A stretch of DNA of 64,000 nt from Luscinia megarhynchos. Its lineage: Eukaryota > Chordata > Aves > Passeriformes > Turdidae. The notes below the pieces were generated by a model. That model was given only the letters and a program-made list of their open reading frames with translations, was not told the DNA's origin and ran no database searches. Location of the stretch: contig CM067590.1 of assembly GCA_034336665.1 (NCBI GenBank), positions 4,311,748 through 4,375,747 of the forward strand. The letters run 5' to 3'. Positions 34,436 to 45,970 of the stretch are shown here, in pieces. Made by a program: the position numbers and the translations under genes. The stretch's first letter is position 1; each line of letters opens with the position of its first letter.

Positions 34436-35535
34436 TTCAGCACCGGGGGGCTGCACCGGGGGGGAGAGAGCTGGGGAGGGGCTGGAGGAGCCTGGGGGAG
34501 GGTCCGGGGGGGCACCAGGGGAGGATGGGGGAGGGTCCGGGGGGCAGCAGGGGGGAGGATGGGGAGGGGCTGGAGGAGCCTGGGGAGGGTCCGGGGGCAC
34601 CAGGGGAGGATGGGGAGGGGCTGGAGGAGCCTGGGGAGGGGGCTGGGGAGCTCCAGGGGGGAGGCTGGGAGGGGCTGGGGGGGGCACCGGGGGGGAGCTT
34701 AGGGGACGGTCTGGGGGAGCACCAGGGGGAGAATGAGGGAGAGTCCGGGGGGGGCACCAGGGGGAGGCTGGGGAGGATCTGGGGGACACCAGGGGGAGGA
34801 TGGGGAGGGTCCAGGGAGCACCAGGGGGGAGAATGGGGAGGGGCTGGAGAGCACCAGGGGGAGGCTGGGGGAGGGGCTGGGGGGGCACCGGGGGGAGGAT
34901 GGGGATGGTCCAGGGAGCACCAGGGGAGGATGAGGAGAGTCCGGGGGGGCACCAGGGGGAGGATGGGGAGGGGCTGGGGGGGGCACTAGGGGGAGCCTGG
35001 GGGAGGGTCCGGGGGGCACCAGGGAAGGCTGGGGGAGGGGCTGGGCTGCACCAGGGGGAGACTGGGGATGGTCCAGGGAGCGCCAGGGAAGGTTGGGAAG
35101 GGGCTGGGGGGCACCAGGGGGGAGGGATGGGGGGAGGGTCCGGGGGGCACCAGGTGAGGATGGGGGGAGGGGCTGGGGGGGCACCAGGGGGGAGCCTGGG
35201 GAGGGTCCGGGGGGCACCAGGGGAGGATGGGGAGGGTCCCGGGGGGGCACCAGGGGGAGCCTGGGGGGAGGGTCCGGGGGGCACCAGGGGAGGATGGGGA
35301 GGGTCCAGGGAGCACCAGGGGGAGGCTGGGGAGGGTCCGGGGGGCACCAGGGGGAGGATGGGGAGGGGCTGGGGGGCACCAGGGGGAGCCTGGGGAGGGT
35401 CCAGGGGGCACCAGGGGGGAGGCTGGGGGAGGGGCTGGGGGCACCGCACCAGGGGGAGGCTGGGGATGGTCCGGGGGGCACCAAGGGAGGCTGTAGAGGG
35501 GCTGGGCTGCACCAGGGGAGGCTGGGGAGGGTCCC
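34436..35535 (+). repeat. G-rich minisatellite (about 36-bp unit)
   Basis: About 30 imperfect tandem units of the type GGGGCACCAGGGGGAGGATG plus GGGAGGGTCCGG. The plus strand is full of G3-G7 runs, so stable G-quadruplexes are likely. Long Pro-rich (minus) and Gly-rich (plus) open frames across it arise because the unit lacks stop codons and its length is close to a multiple of three. Confidence 0.85.
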
Positions 35536-35952
35536 TGCTGCCACCCTGGTGCCGGGGCACAGCGCTGTGGGTGCCCTGTGTGTCATGGGGGCTTTGGCTC
35601 GAGGGCTCTGCGAGCACCAGCGAGGGGCTCAGGGGCTGTGGGGCCAACTCATCCCCGGTGCTGTGCCCAAGGAGGGGCGACCAGGGCAGAAATCTGTCAC
35701 CTGCACCTGCTCCAGGCCCACAGTTCTCCTCTGCTGCTGCCACAATTCCCAGCGAGGGGGGTTTGACCTCTCCCATCACTGCCAGGCCCTTCACGCCAGG
35801 CCCCAACCTCCTGAGACCTGCTGGGAAACACAGAGGGCTCAATAACCAGCAGAAATTAAGGGATTAGGAATATGAGGAGAAGACTTTTTGTAAATTTTTT
35901 TTTTTTTTTTTTTTTTTTCCAGTTAATTAATTGATTGATTTAATTAATTACA

Positions 35953-36128
35953 AAGGGTGCTGGGCCCTGCCCAGGCTCCCCAGAGAATGGTCCCCAAGGC
36001 TGCCAGAGCTGCAGGAGCCTTTGGACACTCTCAGGGATGCTCAGGGTGGGTTGTTGGGGGGCCAGGGGGTCACTGATCATCCCTGAGGGTCTCTCCAAAC
36101 TCAGGATATTCTGGGATTCTGTGGATTA
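35953..36128 (+). mobile_element. CR1 LINE 3' fragment
   Basis: Contains the 'gggccctgcccaggctccc' and 'ctgatcatccctgagggtct' blocks of the CR1 3' region and ends near attctgggattctgtgg. Confidence 0.75.
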
Positions 36129-36321
36129 TTTTAACTCCATCTTCCCCAGAGTTTGCAGTTCAGGAACAAGGGCTCTGAGCCCCACAGCTGCTCCCAGCCA
36201 GGCTCCAGCTCCAGCTGGGGATGGGCACTGGGAACCCCTGCCCCAACTTTCCACCCCCTCAGAGCGTCCCTGTTCAGTGGAAATGAAAGTTCCTCTGCAC
36301 ATCCTGTACCCAGCCTGCAGT

Positions 36322-36432
36322 TTGGACACTCTCAGGGATGCTCAGGGTGGGATTTTTGGGGGGTCTGGGCAGGGCAGGGGCTGCTCTGATCATCCTTGAG
36401 GGATCCAGCTCAGAATATTCTTGGATTCTATG
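36322..36432 (+). mobile_element. CR1 LINE 3' fragment
   Basis: Carries 'ttggacactctcagggatgc' and ends 'cttggattctatg', the typical CR1 3' terminus. Confidence 0.7.
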
Positions 36433-36657
36433 TGAATTTTTATGGAGATTTGGGCTTGCTGCTTTTCTTTTGGGATCTTTTATCAAACCAGGTCTCCTGA
36501 TCCTGATCAAACACAGCCTGATGTAGCAGAGCCAAGACTGTTCCAGCCAGGGATTGGAATTCTTTGCCCAAGGAACCCTTGAGTGTCAGGAGTGGGAGGC
36601 ACAGCCCCTCCTCAGCCCCACAAGGGACAGACTTCACTGCAATAATTTATATATTTA

Positions 36658-36775
36658 TAGAACCATCAAAAGAATTGGGTGGGGAGGGACCCAATCCAGT
36701 CCCACTCCCTGCCCTGGGCACAAACACCTTCCACTGTCCCAGGTTGTTCCAAGCCCCATCCAACCTGGATTTAAA
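36658..36775 (-). mobile_element. CR1 LINE 3' fragment
   Basis: Reverse-oriented and diverged: begins 'agaaccatcaaaagaattgg' and includes 'ccactgtcccaggttgttcc'. Confidence 0.65.
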
Positions 36776-37312
36776 CTTTTTTATTTTGTAATATTTTTGT
36801 TTTATAACCTCATGTAAAGAGTTTCTCTTTTTGATTTTGTTTTTTTCTTTCCATTCTGAATTTCCACCTCGTGGCTGTTGCTTTAGTCACCTAATTCTAG
36901 CATTTTAAGATGTCAGGGATTGGTAGAAACTTTATGTCAGAGAAATCTGGGGGGTTTGGGCTTTAAAAATGCAATGATATCTTTTTTTATAGGAGTTATT
37001 TCCTACACAGTGATTTTTATATTCTTATATTTCTGGACTCAACTGCAGATTTACCCCTGAATGCTGAAGCATCAAGACAGGATTATGTAGGAAGAAATTT
37101 AAGGCACCTTTTTTTTTTTTTTTGTGCTCAACTCTCAGATATCAGATATTCACAGTCAGGGGTAAAGGAAACACTGCAGATAATGGGTTTGGGTTTTGTG
37201 CTTATCCAAATAATGGAATTTGAGCACAATCCCAGCCAGTGTTAAAAAGTCTCTCCCTGAACTCTTCCTAGAAAAAATTTGGGCCTCACTGCTGCCTGAC
37301 CCAGGTACATTG

Positions 37313-37525
37313 ATGGAATCATGGAATGGTTTGGGTTGGAAGGGATCTCAAATCCCACCCAGTGCCACCCCTGCCTGGCAGGGACACCTCCCACTGCCCC
37401 AGCCCCATCCCAGCCTGGCCTGGGCACTGCCAGGGATCCAGGGGCAGCCACAGCTGCTCTGGGCACCTGTGCCAGGGCTGCCCACCCTGCCAGGGAACAA
37501 TTCCTGCCCAATATTTCACCTAAAT
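37313..37525 (-). mobile_element. CR1 LINE 3' fragment
   Basis: Reverse-oriented: begins 'tggaatcatggaatggtttg' and runs through 'ctgccagggatccaggggca' to 'ggaacaattcctgcccaata'. Confidence 0.8.
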
Positions 37526-39212
37526 ATCCCCTTTTTTTAGTTAAAAAGATATTTTAAATATTCAGGTCTCCTTCCTTTGGGTACCCAAAGGGAAAAACAG
37601 CCAAGACAATTTCCAATTCCAAAGGATCCAGTCTGTGTGTGACTGTGTCCATCCCCACTCCTGCTCCCTTTGACAGCTTTGAAAACACAGCAAACCTCCC
37701 CTCCCACCATTTGCTCAAGTCTCAGCTATTTGTTGTTTTTTTTCTCTCTCTTTTTCATCCCCAAAATAATCCACAATGATTAGAAAGTGTTCAATGACCT
37801 TCTGCCTTGAGTTCCTGCCTCTGCACTGCAGGCACGTGCAGGTACAGATATTTTCCAGGAATTTTTGAATGCACTCTGCTAATATTAATCCCAACTTAAA
37901 AATATTTAGACATAGATTTGACATATAAATGCACATTCATAATTCCCTTTAAAAAAAAAACCTTCACTCCCCCACCTCAGTTAAAATTTCAGTTTCCCTG
38001 GAAGATTCTATGAAAAAATTTAAAAAATTACCACAGGGTCCATCCTACCTGTTGCTGTGCACGTGCTGAAATAAAATGCCAGGACTATGAATATATTTTG
38101 TGTCAAATACTGCCCAGAGGAACGTTTCCAAGTCATGTTGCTGCCTTGAGACTCCTTGTCCAACTGAGAGCTTGTTCAGGGCTCCTCACAGCTCTGCTCC
38201 CTCTGCAAGCAAATTCCAAATGTTATGGAAGTCACTCAGGTAATGCAAGCTCAGGTGGGTTGGCTGAGCAGCTGACACACCTTAAAGCCTCCTTAGTTTA
38301 GGAAGTTGTTGTTATCTGGGCAGAACTGGGGGCCCAGTGGGCTGAGCTATAAATGCAAAAATGCACTTTGGGCTGGGAATCCATTTCAAAACCTCAGGAG
38401 CGCCCACATGGCCTGGAAAAGGCTTTTTTTGGGGAAATCCCGGGTGCAAAAATGGGGTTGTGGCAACATGAATGGAAAAGCATTTGGATTTTAAATCAGT
38501 AAATAAATAGTGGGGTTAATGGGATGAATTTTGGGCAACAAGTTGATCTCCAACAGCAGCATTACCATCACTGACCATGAGAAAATGTGTTGGTGACACA
38601 AAATGACTCTGGGAGAAGAGCCAGGTGGACACTCAGGGGGTCCCTCCCCCAAAAAAACTCTCCCAGAGCACATGGAGATGATTTGGCTTTGCAGGAGCAA
38701 CCCCCCACACCCCTTTTTCCTCAAATAAAGGAAATTGCTAATGAAAAAAATTCTCCCTGTGTGATTTTGTGATTAAAATCCACCTCCAGCAGACTTGGGA
38801 CAGAGCTGTGCTGAGCCAGGGATGCTCATCACCTCCTCTCCTGCTCCATTCTGACCACTGAGGGATGAATTCCACAACAGGAGCTGCTTTTCCTCCTGGT
38901 TTCCAGCTTTGCCATGAACCCAGCGGGCTGTGACTCCCTCTGGCCCTGCTGCAGGGGATGTTCAGGCACCTCAATGTCCCAGCAGTGCCTGGAGATGTTC
39001 AAATGTGTCCTCTGGGGACCACAGGGAGCTCACTGATCTCATTCCATACCCAAGTGATGCTGTTACACACAAACCTTCAGCCTGCTCACGTCCCTGCTGC
39101 CCTCATTAGGCAGAGATTCTGCAAAGGCAGCTTTTTTCAGAGAGAAGAAATTAAATTATAGCTGGGAAATGCTCAGTGTTTGTTTGCAGGGAGAAAAATG
39201 CATCTTGTAGGT
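37526..39212. other. Intergenic, no recognised feature
   Basis: Unique sequence. Open frames are short and have no recognisable domains or paired splice sites. Confidence 0.5.
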
Positions 39213-39446
39213 TATCATGGAATGGTTTGGGTTGGAAAGGACATTAAAGTCACCCAGTGCCACCCCCAGGGACAGCTTCCACTACCCCAGAATACTCCAA
39301 ACCCTGTCCAGCCTGGCCTGGGACTCTTCCAGGGGCAGCCACAGATTCCCTGTTCCATCCTCCAGCACCTCACAGCCAACAATTTCTTCTCCACATCCCA
39401 TCTAAATCCCCCCTTCTTCACCTTAAATCCATTCCCCTTTCCCATT
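39213..39446 (-). mobile_element. CR1 LINE 3' fragment
   Basis: Reverse-oriented: begins 'atcatggaatggtttgggtt' and continues to 'ccattcccctttcccatta'. Confidence 0.75.
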
Positions 39447-39779
39447 AAGGTGATCCAATATTTAATATTTTGTTAATTAAAGGGGAGGGTTTGCTGCCTG
39501 GAGCTTGTTCAGTGCCAGCCTGGGCTGTTTTCTCCCCATGTCCCTGCTCTGCTCAGCCAAACCAAACGGGGTCTCACCTTGCACATCCTGTGGGCCACTA
39601 GAGGCCATCCTAAACCTCAGAAAACAAAGCAGTAAAACATGTGGAAATAAAAGACAACATTAATCATAAAAGATTAATTAAAGCTCAGGCATTTTTAAAG
39701 CTGAGCCAGTGTTTCTTTCAGGATTGGTTGCCCTGGACTTGCACCCTCATGAGTTTGGGGTGGTTTTCCCTGCTGGATT

Positions 39780-40145
39780 TGCTGCTGATGGAGCAGCTCT
39801 GCTGGGAGGAAAGGCTGAGGGAATTTGGGTTGTTCAGCCTGGAGAAGAGAAGCTCTGGGGTGACCTCATTGTTGCATTCCAGTGCCTGAAGGGAGCCTGC
39901 AAGAAAGATGGAGAGAGACAATTTCCAAAGGCCTGGAGGGACAGGATGAGGGGGAATGGCTTCAAACTGAGAGAGAGTAGGGATATTAGGAAAAAATTCT
40001 TCCTGGGAGGGTGGGGAGCCCTGGCACAGGCTGCCCAGAGCAGCTGTGGCTGCTCCATCCCTGGCAGTGCCCAGGCCAGGCTGGACATTGGGGCTGGAGC
40101 ACCTGGGACAGTGGGAGGTGTCCCTGCCCTGCCCCTGCCCAGCTG
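39780..40145 (+). mobile_element. CR1 LINE fragment
   Basis: Plus orientation from 'gctgggaggaaaggctgagg' to 'ggaggtgtccctgcc'. The extreme 3' tail is lost. Confidence 0.75.
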
Positions 40146-40619
40146 GGCTCCCTTTAATGGGATAATTCAGCAGCACCTCAGTCCCACCAGATATTGTTGT
40201 AGTTTCACTGCAGAGCATTGAAAACCTTTCCCTGTGCCCACTCCCTCCTGTCTTGCTGTTTAACTGCAGATTAAATCCCGTACTGGATCTATTCCTCCTC
40301 CTGGAGGCTGCCCAGGGGTAGAGACTGAAGTCACACAGAACTTTGGGCTGTGGGGGACGAGAAGGAAAAGCCAACAAGGGACAGAACTCCCAGGTCTTCC
40401 CTCCTTAGCAACATGAAAACACAAAAACCTTTGTGGGAGGAGTGCAGGGAGAGGTCAGCCCTTGTCACCACAGAAGGAAAAGTGTTGGGGCTTTGTTGGA
40501 GCAATTCAGAATGAAAGGGCAAAACATTTACCATTATTACCATTATTTTACATCCAGGATTTACAGATTTAACTAAAAATGGTCACCACAAGGTCAGAAG
40601 GAGCCAAAGCTGTTGGAGG

Positions 40620-40985
40620 GAAGGAGGGACCCGGAGCTGGGGAAGGGCTGAGGAGCAGCTGAGGGCACTGGGCTCGTTCAGCTGGAGCAGAGGAGACTGA
40701 GGGGAGACTCCAGGGGCTGAGCTCTGCTCTGGGCCAGGGCCAGGAGCCCAGCAAGGGCTGGAGCTGTGCCAGGCCTTGGCATGGAGCTCAGGGAAAGGTT
40801 CTTCCCCCCGAGGGTGCTGGGCCCTGCCCAGGCTCCCCAGGGAATGGTCCCCAAGGCTGCCAGAGCTGCAGGAGCCTTTGGACACTCTCAGGGATGCTCA
40901 GGGTGGGGCTGTTGGGGGGTCAGGGGGTCACTGATCATCCCTGAGGGTCTCCAACCACTCAGGTTATTCCATGGTTCTATGATTC
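40620..40985 (+). mobile_element. CR1 LINE 3' fragment
   Basis: Plus orientation from the 'ggaagggctgaggagcagct' block to a 3' end with 'ccatggttctatgattc'. It is the same subfamily as the copies near 36.0, 54.3 and 60.8 kb. Confidence 0.8.
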
Positions 40986-41271
40986 AATTTCAAAAGTTCA
41001 AGGAACATGGCAAATCTCATGTTTGGCTTGTGCAACCAGAGCTTGGTCCTTGTTTCCCCTGAAGCCCAGCTCAGATCTGGTTCAGCAGGGCCCAAAGCAA
41101 AGCCCAGCCCTGGGCCAAAGCCCAGCCCTGAGCATGGCTCTGTTTTAATTCAGTGAGGCTTCAATCCTTCCCTAATTAAACATCTAAAAACCTTTCAAGT
41201 GCTCTACTAACGACATATGTTTACAATTAGGATCCTAGTGGTCATTTTATAATTAATTAGGACCATATGAT

Positions 41272-41706
41272 CATGGAATGGCCTGGGCTGGGAGGGATCC
41301 TAAAGACCACCCAGTACCACCCCTGCCATGGCAGGGACACCTCCCACTGTCCCGGGTGCTCCAGCCCCAATGTCCAGCCTGGCCTGGGGCACTGCCAGGG
41401 ATCCAGGGGCAGCCACAGCTGTGCCAGGGCTCCCCACCCTCCCAGGGAAGAATTTCTCCCTAATATCCAATCCATCCCTACTCTCTCTCAGTTTGAAGCC
41501 ATTCCCCCTCATCCTGTCCCTCCTGGAAATTGTCTCTCTCCATCTTTCTTGCAGGATCCCATCAGGTCCTGGAAAGGCACAATGTGGTCACCCCAGAGCT
41601 TCTCTTTTCCAGGCTGAACACTCCATTTCTTCCCAGCCTTTCCTCCCAGCAGAGCTGCTCCATCCCTCTGAACATCCTGGTGGCCTCCTCTGGATTTGCT
41701 CCAGTT
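41272..41706 (-). mobile_element. CR1 LINE 3' fragment
   Basis: Reverse-oriented, from 'catggaatggcctgggctgg' to 'ggtggcctcctctggatttg', about 435 bp. Confidence 0.8.
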
Positions 41707-42564
41707 AAGCAGAAGTGAGAAACTCAGAGAGCAGTGACAATTCCCACAGTGGGGCAGTTCCCCTTGGTGTATTCAACCCAGTGATTTCTTCACTCAGGGA
41801 AAACAGGCAGTCAGATTTGATTGGGAAAAAACTCCTCATTCCACTCAAGTGCTGTAGTAGGGAGATTGTGGGATGAATTAGAGCTGTAAAACCACCCTGA
41901 GCCTGGCTGTGCACAGCCCCTGCAGGCTCAGAGCCAAGGGACAGATTGGGTGACACACGCTGCTGTTGAACAGGCTGATTTTCACACCACCCCCTGCAGC
42001 CAGCTCCATGTTGGAAGGGCTTTTTCCTGCTTTTTGTGGAATAAATAAAGGTCTGAGTGAATTTGTTTGGAAAAAAATATAATGATAAGAGCATAGGTTT
42101 ATTTACTTGAAGAACCTTAATGGAAAATATAGCATTTGTGGAGGAGGTTGGGTTATTGTGCCATCTTCAATTCTTAAATCTTTAATTCTTTTTGTTCATT
42201 TCATATCAAAACATCTCTCATATGGAGGCTTCTCCCTGCCAGCAGTTTTGTTCCTGATTGAATCATTAACCTTAACATCTTTTGTGTAGAACATTAAATT
42301 AATCTTTTTGCCATCATCTGGAATAATTAAAGTAAGCACACTTTGTCTAATGAGTTCTAACAGCACAGTTCAATGGGAGTCTTTCTTTTGTAGCATCATT
42401 GAATTAGCTGGATCCTTCCAGTCTGTTCCAATGAAATAGAAAATGCCAGCTTGTAGGAGCTGATAGATGCCAGGATTATTCCATACCTGACAGAGACACA
42501 ATGGAAAATTCAGTTCTGCTCTGCAGTTTAAAAGAAGGCTGGGATGCCTCAGCTGATGAGCCCA

Positions 42565-43067
42565 GTTTTGGAAGGTCCAGCAAGGCTTTGGGTAGGGGAA
42601 GAGGGGCTGGAAAAGGTCCTGGGAGAGTTGGTGACAGGGACTGAACTTGAGCCAGGTGGTCAAGAAGGCCAAAGATGCCTGGCCTGTCCCAGCCATGGTG
42701 TGGCCACAGCCCCAGAGCACAGAGTGACCCCTGAGCTGGCACAGGCACCTCCTTCAGTCCTGGGTCAGTGCTGAGCATCCCACAGGCAGGACACTGAGGG
42801 GCTGGAGTGCCCAGGGCAGGGAGCAGAGCTGGGGAAGGGGCTGGAGCACCAGGAGGGGCTGGGGGAGCTGGGAAGGGGCTCAGCCTGCAGAAAAGGAGGC
42901 TCAGGGGGAATTTCTGGCTCTGCACAACTCCCTGACAGGAGGGGACAGCTGAGGGGGGTCGGGCTGTGCTCAGGGAACAGGGACAGGAGGAGAGGGAACA
43001 GCCTCAGGCTGGGCCAGGGGAGGTTCGGGTTGGACATTGGGAAAATTTCTTCCCTAAGAGGGTTATC
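42565..43067 (+). mobile_element. CR1 LINE, 5' part (interrupted by an LTR)
   Basis: CR1 sequence with 'gagccaggtggtcaagaagg' and 'tggacattgggaaaatttct', breaking off at 'gagggttatc'. The continuation 'cagccctg...cagctgcccagggcag' resumes at 43497, so this is one CR1 copy split by the LTR at 43072-43496. Confidence 0.75.
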
Positions 43068-43071
43068 CAGC

Positions 43072-43496
43072 TGATACCTTAAGTTTTAGCTTTCATATTT
43101 TCCCAAATCTGCACTGCATTAGTGTATAACTCTGAACTTCATATGAAGTGTCACAAGTTCTCCTCCCAGCTCAGGCACACAGAACAATCCTTCTCCAGCC
43201 CCAGAACCAAGGACATGCTGCAGCTTCAGCCCCAAAAAGTGCAAACAGAGAGAACTGAGGAGAGAATCTGGGAGGGTGGGACTGCAGAACCTGGAGCTGG
43301 AACTGGACAATGAACCCCAAGATGGAAATGGACCAAAACTTATAAAAATGTGAAAAACTTGGAGTCATCCTGGGTGTAGGCATGGCCAGGCTCTTGCACT
43401 GCCCAAGGTGAATCCTTTGAAGGCTTTTTAATAAATCCCTGCTTTATTTCTCTTACTCTGTCTAGCCCCTGTTCCAGGGAGCCTCTTCAGGCATCA
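43072..43496 (+). mobile_element. Solo LTR, 425 bp, nested in CR1, 4-bp target duplication
   Basis: Begins TGATACC and ends GGCATCA, flanked by cagc at 43068-43071 and 43497-43500. It contains ttataaaaat near 43339 (TATA-like) and AATAAA at 43430-43435 followed by a pyrimidine-rich U5. Excising it and one cagc restores a continuous CR1 consensus across the junction, strong support for the exact borders. A 4-bp duplication fits a gammaretrovirus-like (class I) LTR. Confidence 0.8.
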
Positions 43497-43655
43497 CAGC
43501 CCTGCACAGCTGCCCAGGGCAGAGTGGAGTGACCAGCCCTGGAAGGATTTAAAAGCTTTAAAAGCTTTGTGGATGTGGCTTTGGGGCTGGCTGAAGGATT
43601 GCTTTTTCACTTGGGGACAGGGCTTTGTATGGTTTTGGCAGTGCTGGGTTGTCAC
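43497..43655 (+). mobile_element. CR1 LINE, 3' part (continuation)
   Basis: Continues the CR1 copy from 42565-43067: 'gctgcccagggcagagtgg', 'gaccagccctggaaggattt' and 'tggcagtgctgggtt'. It is truncated before the usual 3' end. Confidence 0.7.
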
Positions 43656-44607
43656 AGCCCGAGGTGTCTCCTCAGCCCTGAGCTCACCTCTGCAGGACAT
43701 GCAGGTGGTTTGAGCCCAGCTCTTTCTGAGAGACTGCAGGAGCTGTTCTCAGAGGTTTTCATGGCTGTTTATTCTCCCTCATCTCAGGATTGCTCTGCCC
43801 AGCTCACAGCTCTGCTCTCAGGGCAGAATCTGCCTGGCAGAGGCAGGACTGATCTTTTATACTCTAAATTACCTACTGGGGATTTACAATTATTTTCCAA
43901 TACAATTCAGTCTTATAACATGGTCCAGCTTTGTCCCCATCCAATCTGACAGTGCCAGCATGTCACCCAGCATGGATGGCACAGGAGAAGAAGGAGGAAG
44001 AGGATCCACACCCCAAATTCTCCATCTTGGCCACGTGTCCCTTATAACAAACATTCCAGAAATCTGCTAATTCTACATTCTAACAGTCTAATTTACACTC
44101 TGTTTATTTTTGCAGCTTGCATTTCTTCTCTCAATGTTGGTAAATTGTTCCAAGGAGCTGAATCCAGCCCCTGAGACACCTGGGTCTCATTCGAGGGTCT
44201 TTGGGGACCCCTCCAGGGGGGTCTTGAACCTCCCAGGGAAGCCAGAGGAGCACTCTGGGCTCCCACACTGGGTGAGCAGCTGGATTTGATGATCTGAGAG
44301 GCCTTTTCCACCCTCAGTGGTTCTGGGATTCCCTGCAGTCCCTCCTGAGTTGTCTCTCCCATGTTCCAAAGGTGTCAAACTCGTTTTCCCCCAAGTTCCA
44401 GCCAGGCTGAGCCTCTTCCCCTCATTCCTGAATATTTGATAACATTTCTCAGCTGAGTTTGCCCTTCCTTCCCCACCCTGACAGCACTTGCTGAGATATC
44501 CATGTATTTTCCATGATCTCTTTCCTTGCTCTCCTGGGTTTGTTGCTTTAATGTGTCCAAGACAAGCTTTGCCTCTTAGAGCAAAAAAACAAACACAGAA
44601 GAGATCC
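43656..44607. other. Intergenic, no recognised gene
   Basis: Mostly unique sequence. A weak plus-oriented CR1 3' remnant may lie at about 44268-44335 (gctggatttgatgatctgag). Confidence 0.45.
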
Positions 44608-44662
44608 ATGGAACCACAGAATCCTTAAGATTGGAGAAGACCTTTTAACTGTAGACCCAAAA
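44608..44662 (-). mobile_element. Short CR1 3' remnant
   Basis: The 'ccatggaaccacagaatcct' and 'aagattggagaagacctttt' pattern is a degenerate reverse-oriented CR1 3' end. Confidence 0.45.
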
Positions 44663-45407
44663 AACACCATTCCTTGGAGAATCTTAAAATTGTCATCATT
44701 TTAGACAGCAGATATTCTCCCCTAAAGCAGGTTGGGAACTTATCCTATTATTTTAGGCTTTCACCTCTTTCCTTACCTTTCATCTGAAGAAAAAAAAATG
44801 GGGAGATTTTTTTTTTTTACTCTAGTTTCTAGTCTACCAAATGATTTGAAATTCCCAGAAGCCTTGTGTGGACTCCTTGGAGGAGCCATAACTCCAACAC
44901 CAACCCAGTTTTGGTGGTGCATCATCCCACAGAGGGCTGTGCCAGGGCAGGGGCGTGTGTGCATGACACAGACACTTTGTGTTGTGTTTTAGCTTTGCTT
45001 CCTCAGCCCTTCCCAGCTCCTCAGCCTGTTTTTAACTCCCAGATAAAACCAGAATTCCTTCATGGCTGTTCCAGGGTCTGGCTCAGCTCGAGGTGGCTCT
45101 AAAGGCTTTGGGATGGGGGTAGAGGTGGGAGGGGGTTCCAGCCCTGCCATCCCTTGCAGCATTGGTGATCTGGGACAAAGACCCACTGAGGGGGGGCCAA
45201 AGATCTGATGATCTTCTCCAGCTGTAATGATTCTGCTCCCAGGCTGTGATGTCATAAAGACATTTGGGGGATTGGAGTGAAAATCACGGCAGATGAACCC
45301 TAAACCTGATGGTACAGACACCCCCAGATCTGAGTGTCCCTGTGCAGATCCAGTTCCTGAATCTGTGCTGGGTTCTTGTACCTCTGCTTCTTGTTCTTCT
45401 CATGGAA

Positions 45408-45722
45408 ATCAGAGAATTATGGAATCCCACAATGGTTTGGGTTGGGAGAGACCTCAAAGCCCACCCAGTGCCACCCCTGCCATGGCAGGGACACCTCCCA
45501 CTGTCCCAGTGTCCAGCCTGGCCTGGGCACTGCCAGGGATCCAGGGGCAGCCACAGCTGCTCTGGGCACCCTGTGCCAGGGCTGCCCACCCTGCCAGGGA
45601 ACAATTCCTGCCCAATATCCCACCCAGCCCTGCCCTCTGGCAGTGGCAGCCATTCCCTGTCCCTCCAGGCCTTTGGAAATAGTCTCTGTCCATCTTTCCT
45701 GCTGGCTCCTTCAGGCACTGGC
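45408..45722 (-). mobile_element. CR1 LINE 3' fragment
   Basis: Reverse-oriented: 'cagagaattatggaatccca' followed by the standard CR1 blocks to 'gctggctccttcaggcactg'. Confidence 0.8.
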
Positions 45723-45799
45723 TGGTTTCAAGCTGTACCAGGGCAGGTTCACATATTGGATATTAGTATATTACATTTTTTTTTCCATGGTTTTAAGCA

Positions 45800-45970
45800 C
45801 TGGAGAGGCTTCCCAGGGTAGGGGTGCAGTCACCTTCCTGGAATTGTTAAAAAAGGTGTGGATGGGGCACTTGGGGCCGTGGTTTAGTGGTGGCCTTGGC
45901 AGTGCTGGGTTAATGGTTGGACTGGATGATCTTCAGGGTCTTTTCCAACCTTAATCCTGTGATTTTATGA
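45800..45970 (+). mobile_element. CR1 LINE 3' fragment (second subfamily)
   Basis: Plus orientation: 'ggtgtggatggggcacttgg', 'gtggccttggcagtgctggg' and the 3' end 'ttccaaccttaatcctgtga'. Confidence 0.75.

Noticed and set aside
34203..35867. Long Gly-rich plus-strand frames over the G-rich minisatellite
   Set aside because: A stop-poor repeat is open in several frames at once; there is no domain and no codon bias specific to one frame.
39718..40377. 219-codon minus-strand frame
   Set aside because: Mostly antisense CR1. It is not reverse-transcriptase coding sequence and has no other support.
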